From the NCBI GenBank assembly GCA_022453515.1, contig JAJNNY010000006.1, positions 682,001 through 746,000 of the forward strand: 64,000 nt of DNA. The letters run 5' to 3'. This DNA is from Astrocystis sublimbata. Its lineage: Eukaryota > Ascomycota > Sordariomycetes > Xylariales > Xylariaceae. Below the pieces are notes generated by a model. It was not told the DNA's origin, made no database searches, and worked only from the letters and a program-made list of their open reading frames with translations. Shown piece by piece: positions 55,568 through 64,000 of this stretch (the first letter of the stretch is position 1; the number at the start of each line of letters is the position of its first letter). The position numbers and the translations under genes are program-made.

Positions 55568-57856
55568 ATGAAGTCGTTTTCTTACTTGGCGTTGCTTAGC
55601 GCAATCGCCCCATTCTCAGCCGCGACGTAAGTTGCCAAGTTTCCGAGCCGCTGGTGCCATGCTAATGACATAATACAGTGATCTTGCTCCCAACGGCCCG
55701 GACGTCACTATCGACATCGTTGAGCAGCAGCTCGACTTCCCCGAGACTGGCCCGGTGCTCGATGTGCACAAGCCCCAGTTCAAGTCGTATGAGTACATCG
55801 TCGTCGGCTCGGGTGCCGGTGGCTCGCCCGTCGCGGCGAACCTAGCCCGCGCTGGTCACAGCGTTCTCCTCATCGACGCCGGTGGCGACTACGGTAACCT
55901 CCGCCAGGTTGACGCCCCTGCTCTAGCCAACCCGGCTTCGGAAAGGAATGAAGTCTCCTGGGGCTTCTTCACCCACCACTATGAGGACAAGGAGATGGCC
56001 AAGAAGGATCGCAAGCTCTCCTACCTCACTCCCGACAACCAGTACTACAGTGGTGTGAACCCCCCCGAGGGCTCTACCGTCCTCGGCAACTTCTACCCGC
56101 GATATGGTGGTCTGGGTGGTTGCACAGAGCACAATGCTCTCGTCGGTCTTCTGCCCACCAAGAACGACTATGGCTACATTGCCAACATTACCGGCGATTC
56201 GAGCTGGGAGCTTGAGAACATGCGCAAGTTCTACGAGAAGATCGAGAACTCTGGCTACACCGCCAGGACCGACTCGACTCACGGCCACGAAGGCTGGTTG
56301 GACCTCAACATCAACCCCGAGGGCATTGCCGCTCAAGATATCAAGCTTATGTCTTCTCTCATTGGTGCTGCCCGAGGTTTCGATGTTGATGCCGCTGCCG
56401 TCGACAACCTCTACGCTGCCCTGAACAGCACCATTGCCAAGGCCGTCAAGCTTGGCATTGACCCTTACACGGAGCTCTTGCCTCTGAACATGACATCTGA
56501 GATCACTGATGCCTACGCCAAGGTGGTTTCTCACGATGCCAACACGGCTGCTGCCAACCGTGACACTGAAAAGCTGTTCTCCCGTCTACCTGAGGCCATC
56601 GACAATGTCAACTACCGACGATCATCGCCCCGCGATCTCGTTTACAAGACTGCCACCGCTAAGAATGCCGATGGATCTAAGAAGTACCCTCTTGACGTCG
56701 CGTTGCACACGCTCGTGACCAAGGTCACATTCGCCAACAAGACCTGCCCCTCTGGAAAGCCCAGGGCTAACGGTGTTGACTTCCTCTTCGGAGAGTCCCT
56801 CTACCGCGCTGACCCCCGCTCCAACAAGACTGACTCTGGCGAGCCTGGCCACGTCCGCGCTACCAAGGAAGTCATTGTTGCTGGTGGTGCTTTCAACTCT
56901 CCTCAAATCCTCAAGCTTTCTGGTGTTGGTCCCAAGGAAGAGTAAGTCGAGATATTCAATAGAACTATCCTGCGCGATCTCATGCTAACCTGACTTAAAG
57001 GCTCGAGAAGTGGAACATCCCTGTTATCAAGGATCTGCCCGGTGTTGGTACCAACCTCCAGGATCGTCTCGAAGTCTCGGTGAACGCCCAGTTCCCTACC
57101 AACTTCACCCGTATCCTCGACTGCACTTTCCTCGGCACTGAAGAGGATCCTTGCTGGACCCAATATGCCGACCCTAAGAACAAGGGCGCGGCCAAGGGTG
57201 CTTACGCCTCCAGCGGTAACTACTTCGGAGCTTTCTGGACTTCGTCCTACTCGGAAGACGGAGAGCAGGATCTGTGGATCGGTGGATTCCCCGGTACCTT
57301 CAACGGCTTCTTCCCCGGCTACTCGTCTAACGCGGCCACTCCCGAGTTCAAGAACTACTGGTCTTGGCTCATCCTGAAGGCCCACACCCGTAACCGTGCT
57401 GGTACCGTCAAGTTGGCTTCCACCAACCCCCGCGACACCCCCATCATCACCTTCCACAGCTTGTATGAGGGTCTTGCCAAGGAGGAGGCTGACAAGGAGC
57501 TCGGTGCCCTCGTCGAAGGTGTCCGCATGGCCCAGGCCTTCTACACCAACACCCCTGATGTTGACGGAACTCCCACTCAGTGGTGGCCCCCTGCGGAGGT
57601 GAAGACCGACGAGGATATCTCCACCTGGGTCCAGGAGGAAGCTTGGGGACACCATGCCTCGTGCTCCAACCCCATCGGAGCCAAGGACGACCCCAACGCT
57701 GTCCTTGACGGTGACTTCAAGGTCCGTGGCATCAGCGGCCTTCGTGTTGTCGATGCTTCCGTTTTCCCCAAGATCCCGGGTACCTTCATTGCTCTGCCCA
57801 TTCTCATGGTTGCCGAGAAGGCCTCTGAGGTCATTCTTGCCAGCCACAAGAACTAA
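55568..57856 (+). CDS. Secreted GMC oxidoreductase
   Basis: Three exons: 55568-55626, 55679-56941, 57001-57856; 725 residues; introns of 52 and 59 bases, GT-AG and in phase. FAD-dependent glucose-methanol-choline family enzyme that oxidises an alcohol. A signal peptide (MKSFSYLALLSAIAPFSAAT) is split by intron 1. FAD site YEYIVVGSGAGGSPVAANLA with GxGxxG at 63-68; the region YPRYGGLGGCTEHNALVG (GMC signature 1 area); GGAFNSPQILKLSGVGP (signature 2); catalytic His in EEAWGHHASCSNPIG (His658/659). The usual second His or Asn is replaced in FPKIPGTFIALPILMVAEKA, a variant seen in some fungal GMC proteins. Longer than typical GMC enzymes (about 600). Substrate unknown. Codon use is strongly biased to C-ending codons, suggesting high expression. 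Confidence 0.92.
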
Positions 57857-60800
57857 ATGGCTGACTTTTGAAAACCTGGGGAGATCATAGATGGAATTAT
57901 TGGGTTAGACGGATGGCGATTGGTTTTAACGGCTGAATGCTAGCGATATATCCATGGTTTAGCCACGCCACATTGGCACACTGCTCATCGCATGTTTGAG
58001 TATCATTTACTATTACTTTTATTGTATATTTTAGCGCTGTTCCGAGCGTAGGACATATTAAATCATTCAATCATTATCTTGAAAACATTTGTGCCCCCGT
58101 GATCAGCATTTTCCCAAACATTCATTAACAGTTGTGTCAACTAACTAGTTTGAACATTTTGAACCACTTTGCTCAGACAACAAGTTGCACATTGTGTCCT
58201 ACGAACAGACTTACCTTCACCTAGCAGCCATCGATTGAAAATGGATGGAAAGAGACCCTCGACACATGACGATGTTGGCTATGGTAAATCACTGTCTATT
58301 TGTCTACGCTTCTACGTCCACTGTTGCATATTGGAGCCGCGTAGTTATCTGCAGTTGAGATACTCACAAACAGTCAAGATACAATCTACCATGACTAAAT
58401 TACACGCTACAGTCTCATCATACAGTGATAGGCAAAGCTGACTTGAGCATGAACCTGGCCAGCGCCTTAATTACCCCTGCGCAGGACCTTAGGCTGACAT
58501 ACATGACCTTCGTGTGGCTTATCTAGATTGTGCCGTATTTATCTTGTCCGATCCAACGTTAAAAGAATTTGCTCAAATCTGAGCTTCGGAACTTTCCGCC
58601 AACAACAAGGCGGGCATGGCATGCCTCTTTTTTCGCTCAATACTACAATATTTTGATTCCACCAAGGTGTAGAGTACAGTACCATAAGCGCAGTTTCTGC
58701 AAGACTTCTCCTTTTGCTACCGTGACCCCCACCATTATTATGTCTATCCACCAAAAGCCACTATTACAGCTCAGACCTGCTCAATCCTGCTTGCTCGTTC
58801 ATGAAGCGAGGCTTTTCTTTTGTGTGTGTGTGTGTGTGTGTGTGAGGCCCCCGCCAAAGCTAGATGCAATCATGCAAACCGTCGGAAGCTCGCAACAGTG
58901 TGTTTTGTGCTTAGTGTTCCGTGGTGTTACCCAATTATAACCTGCAGCTTACTCTACACACATCTCTGTGCGGGGAAATAAGCTGCCGTGATACCCCAAT
59001 ACGCACGCCCCTGTTTCCAGCCAACAACAACCATGCACTGTGTCCATGGCTCCGTACATAGATAGGTAGTACATAGTAGTGGTTGCTCTGGGTGGAGCGC
59101 AGAGGTGAGATGAATCCTGGCATGACAGGGGAGCCTTGAAAAGCTTCTTTTGAGGCCGAGTCTCCAGACCTGCCGTTTTTTGCGCTACTAGGTCAGGGGT
59201 CTCGCTATTAAAATAAGTCACGAAGTGAGACGGCGTAGCCGACATAGGATCTGTATGGTGTATGGTATCTGTAGTGGAAATATGCTGCAGCTAGATACCT
59301 ATCTAGTATGAAACACATCATATCTCGAATCTGCTCTGCTCTTCGCTTGCTTCGGCGATTCGACGAGCACTCACTCCCATGACCTCTTCTATGCCATCTG
59401 ATATTATTTTCATCTACTGACATCACACATACTACAAGAAGAAACGCCACGTCGCAAGATGTCAAGGATACCACGGCTTCGTACACGCGCGTACAAATGG
59501 CTGCAGATATCACGACACTGACATTGGCAACGCCATCTTTTGGTATGAAACAGCAGCAGGACTCCAAGTGTATGGCCACTAATGATGAACAACAAAACAA
59601 CAAAGATGCTGCAGATAGTCAGGCGATGGGGGAATGAACGGTGAGTAGACAGACCAGAGCAACTTCATAGTCAAAGTGACGCCGGTGGTCGTTATACTGG
59701 TAGACTCATGGGCGACCCTACGACGACCACGATGCCCCCAAAAGGATAATATAGTAGTAAATATACGCAATCTTATAGTTATCCAGAGTGTCGGTGCGAA
59801 GTCAGTTCAACGTCTACAGATATGAGGAGCATATGTGCAGACACAATTCTACTGCACCAGGTTGGGCGTCAATGGATCCAGAAGACTGGATGAAACTGAT
59901 ATTCAAGCACATCCAGTCGCAAGAAGCTCAAGACGGCAAAACAGCTTGGTTTATAACTACCAACGAACGTTCCAACGGGGGCTTGGTGTATCCTTACACT
60001 CCCATTACGCTTCACGCGCTGACTTGGGAGAAAGCTCGCAACGCCTAGGCTGAAGAGGGCTGCCCAGATCCAAATATCCGCGACGCCGGGTTGATCCCCA
60101 AGCAGACGGCCGTCGCGTACTCGGTGTCGTGGCTGATACTGACAGTCGCGTACGTGTCGTCGCCGTACGGGCCTTGCCCTTCCCCTTCCCTTCGTTCCTC
60201 GGCCGCCTTGATCAAAGCTACAAGCGGGCCACCACCTTGGCCCATCGGCGTGGCAGCCTTATCGGACACCTCCTCCTCGTCCGGCTCCGTCGTCGACCTT
60301 CTTGTATTTTCAGTCTGGTGTGCAGTGGGAGGTTCCAGCCGCTGCCGTACAATGGCTATACACTGGAAGGTGAGGCGACGGTAGGGGTGCGCCTTGATAA
60401 CCGCTTCCTTGGCGGCGAATCTTTTCGATCAGACGAGTATTCAGGTTAGCGCAGAACTTGTTCAACAGAACGGCTCCATCTCTCACCTGCCGGCCATAAA
60501 TTCCACCGCTCTAATGAAGTTGGGGGCATCATCGCGAGTTGAAGTGTGCTGAGCCTTGGCTACTACCTCTCTGTTTGGCGCATTTCGAGTGCTCCCTGCA
60601 TCCCCTTTCGGATCTAGGATGCACCGCAAAATCCTTGCAGTATTCGACTGCTCTATCTCTTCGGCTCTTAGTATGCGACGGACGAATTGGGGCGCCAGCC
60701 TGCCTTTCAATATCCGTCTGATTCTTGCGATATGGCATATGTCATTCCCGATAACGAAAGGCAGGTTTGGGGAAGCGAACATAGTGGTGATTGGCGGGAA

Positions 60801-61309
60801 TGAATAAAACACCAATTACGGTTGTTGAACGTCGGGTGTATTAGCTTAGCTGGCTCGGCTGGCTGGTGTTACTGTAGGTGTGCTGGTTATCAATCTGGTT
60901 GACGCATTGACCCACACCCATCTTCAAACTGATTTGTTCCCTCACAAAGCCGATTCCGTCAAAAACCTTGAATGTTGGAACAAAGTCATAACTCATTTTA
61001 TTCTCATCTCGAAATTAGGTATCTGAAACATTGTGCCTGTTGCTGGCTTGTCCGCACCTTGAAATTACCAATCATTACATTTTGCTATGCAACCCGTGTT
61101 GTTTGAACGAGGCACGTCTGGTCATATGCCACATTCACAACCCGACGTCGCACATCGATAGCACTCATTACGCAATAGTCTCACACACGATAGAACTGAC
61201 CAGAGTGGCGATTTGAGCACCATACTCGTCGACTTCACTTTTGGTTAAGATGGCAGGTTCTGTGGGGTGCCTGAGCACGAGCTCAGACACTCAACGCAGG
61301 GAAGTCCTC
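57857..61309. other. Long gene-free region
   Basis: About 3.4 kb. Contains a (TG)12 repeat at 58821-58844 and a pair of open frames in one frame separated by TAG (59788-60384, see findings). No recognised gene. Confidence 0.4.
58821..58844. repeat. (TG)12 microsatellite
   Basis: Twelve perfect TG units in noncoding sequence. Confidence 0.95.
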
Positions 61310-62425
61310 TTAGTTATCCGGCAACAGAGGAGCTCTTTCGGCGTCAATTCCTCGGTTCCTTCCTCTTGCGGCGGGCACAGCGATCACCACGGTCGCAACG
61401 AACAACACGGCCATGATGGTGAATGCGAAGATCCACTGCAGCGCAATGGTTTGGACGAAGAACTGGCTGACTCCGATCGCAGCCGAAAGAATAGAGAGGT
61501 TGAGACCCATGGTGTAATCCTGCACGAGTTTAGAACTTATCAAAAGCAATCATACTCAAGAGTACATACCTTGTAAATGATGATGAAGAACAGTCCGTAT
61601 ACGAGGATGCTCCAGATGAAGATATTACCGAAGATTCGGGCAACCAGCGAGTGGGCATGCGGGACCATAATCGCACCGTTCCAGTAGATGGCAACAAAAG
61701 TCCAGGCTAAGGGACCCGAGACGACTGGCCAGTGGATGAAACGAGCGTAGGCATTGTGTCGGAAATAGAGAGAGGACAGATTGATGAAGTTGAGGACGAT
61801 GAACAGCTCGGCCCAACCGAATAGGGAACGAACGAACAGCATGACGAACGCGAAGTGGAACAGGTTGTTCAGGATGAAGTGGCTGCCAACCGCACAGGCC
61901 GAATTGACACGCTCGACATTGCCGGAGAACAGGTGCGCAATGTAGCCACCTTGGAGAACGAACAGGATGACCCTAGCACAAACGTCAGATGTTGAGCTCT
62001 TCGGAGCAGTACCGATGCTGGTTATGCTTACCAGTAGACGCTGGCAATGATGTGGTTCATCCGGAAGGCCGTGTGGTAGTGGTCATTCTGCTTCCATATC
62101 TTGCGTCGCGACCATACGCCATCGTCGGGGCTGTGGAGCGTGTAGTAGAAAGAGACGACTACCGACAGCAGCCAGGTGACGAGGGTCAAGATCTTGTAGG
62201 TGAGGACAGAGGTCTTGGTGTGGGATTCGCGCTTGGCGAAGGGATTGACTACAGCAGTTGGGCAGACCAACGGTTAGCAGGGCCAATGCATTGATCGTTT
62301 GTTTACTTCCCAGCTTCTAGCTCCCACCAATTGCCGCATCGTAGCATCGGAAAGCGTCGAGGGCGAGAGAGAGAAAGAGACAGAGAGAGGGCAAGACTCG
62401 ACTTACTTCGGTTGACACGGTCCAT
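61310..62425 (-). CDS. DUF1774 family membrane protein
   Basis: Four exons: 62425-62407, 62248-62032, 61972-61570, 61519-61310; 282 residues; introns of 158, 59, 50 bases, GT-AG and in phase. Matches the fungal DUF1774 family by eye: MDRVNRINPFAKRESH start, TYKILTLVTWLLSVVVSFYYTLHSPDDG, NDHYHTAFRMNHIIASVYWVILFVLQGGYIAHLF, then FVMLFVRSLFGWAELFIVLNFINL, PLAWTFVAIYWNGAIMVP and a last pair of membrane helices with an acidic, Leu-rich tail (ERAPLLPDN). About seven or eight hydrophobic segments. The function is unknown; the C-terminal LL near an acidic patch could be a sorting signal. Intron 1 contains a GA-rich tract. Confidence 0.88.
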
Positions 62426-64000
62426 GATGTCTAACAACAACAGCAGTGGTGCTGTGACTGATTACCTGGTGGTAGGATTCAAACACCGGCGAACAAGACA
62501 GGAGGTCGGATCAACTGAAAAGGTGCGGGAGAAGAAGAGGCAGATGGGAGCGGTGGCATAATAAAGGACCAACAAAGCCTGCGGGATAAGTGCTGCGAGA
62601 TTAGCGGTCGTACGTGTGTTTCATTGCTAAGATGACGACAGTGGATGGCGGACCTGGCGGTGATAGGCAGACACTGCAGCTGGATGCCCGCAGCACATCA
62701 ATCAGGCAGCACATTGCAGCTAACCTCCCCCTCGCTCCCGCTGGGCACCTCGAATGTGATTGGCTCGTTGCGCCCGGGAGTAGTATGCGGGGAAGCTGCT
62801 AGGAGGATGTGACGTCGGTTTGGGTGGGTACCTAGGTACATCTATTCTAAGGTTGGTGGCATTCGACCTGGAACAAATTCCCCTCCTACCAATGCCTACT
62901 ACTATGGTAGATATTTTTAGATATTTTCATACCTCTTTGAAGCAATTTCGACATCGTTACATGGATTCGGGGGCTCGTTAATAGTAGCCTGTAGGTAGCA
63001 ACACACAGCTCATCAGATCACGGCACCCAAGCCACAGTCCACTTCAAAATATGAGATGTATTAGGCCAGCTCTTCTCGGCTCTATCCCTCCAGAGGGGTT
63101 CTAGAAAGGTCCGTGCGCAATGAACCACGTCCTCGGGGATTCAATTCTCCCAGCCATTCTAGTTATCAGATCCTGTCCTGCCCGCCGCTGTCTGGAGGTC
63201 TGGGCGCAGATACGATCGATCGGCGCACCAAAACGAAAAACGGCTGGTTTGGCCGCTTTGTGAGGGATTGGTTAATTCCAATACGGTCTAACACCAGTTG
63301 GATGGTCTTTTATTGTCACGGATCTGACTACCTACTCAACCCAATCCAATCTGCTTGTCTCGTCAATCTCCTCGCGTCTCAGGAGCAACCCGCAAGCGGA
63401 ATTGCAGAAGAACAATCGAAACATTCCCATGTCTTGCAGTCGGCCATCGAGCAATAGTCTTCCAGCCGCCCAGCCCAGGAGGCCTCCAATTCGATGCTGG
63501 CGAGCTGCGTCATTCTCACGAACGGCTGTTGAGGAGCGCCACGACCAACGTGATTCGATGGTGATCAGCTGAGGGTGAACCCGATTGAGACCCAGAGACC
63601 GTCACGAGCGCACACTTGGCGCATTGACGCCAGAGACTTGCCGCCCGAACGAGTCGCGATTGAGGCTACTGATTCGCTACCGTGGAGGGGAGCTATTGCT
63701 CCGCGGACACGCCAAGACACTGCTCGACATTCGGCCTGCATAGTCCTGTTTGCCTGTAACAGTCAAATTACCTGTCTGGGTATGCCATGTTCGCGCTACG
63801 TTTAATATCGTAGCGTAATTACGTAGGTACGTGTTTATCTCGCAATACATACATCCTACTCGATGTCTCTCGCGAGCCTCGCGAGCCTCGGTTCTACATG
63901 ATGTTTCTCGGAAACCTCCGAACCATAGTCGAAGCGGTAATTATAAGACGAGCTACGCCAGGAACAACAAAGAGATAATATGAAACGGCGCCCCTAACGG
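62426..64000. other. Upstream region of the DUF1774 gene to window end
   Basis: No gene is recognised. A perfect 12-base palindrome (gtacctaggtac) lies at 62828-62839 and a taggtac word near 63822. Open frames at 63.1-63.8 kb have no family features. Confidence 0.45.

Noticed and set aside
55923..56534. 203-codon frame antisense to the GMC gene
   Set aside because: Same cause; low-complexity Val/Gly-rich translation.
56903..57847. 314-codon frame antisense to the GMC gene
   Set aside because: Produced by strong codon bias on the coding strand; the sense gene has full GMC motifs.
1..64000. CRISPR array, bacterial operon, integrated virus or transposon
   Set aside because: Spliceosomal introns throughout show a fungal nuclear genome; no reverse transcriptase, transposase, integrase, long terminal or inverted repeats were seen.

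Overview
This window is nuclear DNA from a filamentous ascomycete, most likely a Sordariomycete. The genes are short and split by many 50-170 base GT-AG introns with CTAAC or CTGAC branch sites. The gene content also fits: a class II hydrophobin, a DUF1996 protein, a DUF1774 membrane protein, Cid2, a trichodiene-synthase-like terpene synthase and an intron-containing tRNA-Arg. All exon models were assembled by hand from the sequence and protein-family logic; no search was run.

Layout. 0.3-6.2 kb: BCS1-type AAA chaperone, a nine-exon DUF1996 secreted protein and a phosphoinositide phospholipase C. 6.5-17.5 kb: an accessory block with a short-chain dehydrogenase (SDR), the C-terminal remnant of a second SDR, a large conserved fungal protein broken by an in-frame TAG, a class I terpene synthase and an MFS transporter. 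17.9-28.7 kb: HAD phosphatase, Ubp16-like deubiquitinase, succinate-semialdehyde-type aldehyde dehydrogenase and two small Cys-rich proteins. 30.6-33.3 kb: a cytochrome P450 and a class II hydrophobin. 36.4-43.4 kb: housekeeping genes, namely proteasome ATPase Rpt5, Cid2 and the NatA subunit Naa15. 44.5-50.1 kb: a small membrane protein, a gene-poor stretch, an orphan membrane-anchored protein and tRNA-Arg(CCG). 50.5-62.4 kb: M20 peptidase, a secreted GMC oxidoreductase and a DUF1774 membrane protein, separated by long empty stretches.

Functional links. The terpene synthase, flanked by an SDR and an MFS transporter with a P450 17 kb away, is the only hint of a specialised-metabolism locus. 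Housekeeping genes interrupt it, so a true cluster is unproven. Ubp16-like and Rpt5 both belong to the ubiquitin-proteasome system, but their proximity looks incidental.

The most unusual items are: genes or reading frames interrupted by TAG or TAA at positions where a single C-to-T change from a Gln codon would explain the stop; a gene with 12- and 18-nucleotide micro-exons plus one splice junction that does not keep frame; an unrecognised two-exon protein with an N-terminal hydrophobic segment and a C-terminal membrane anchor; and a recurrent intergenic TACCTA/TAGGTA palindrome family.
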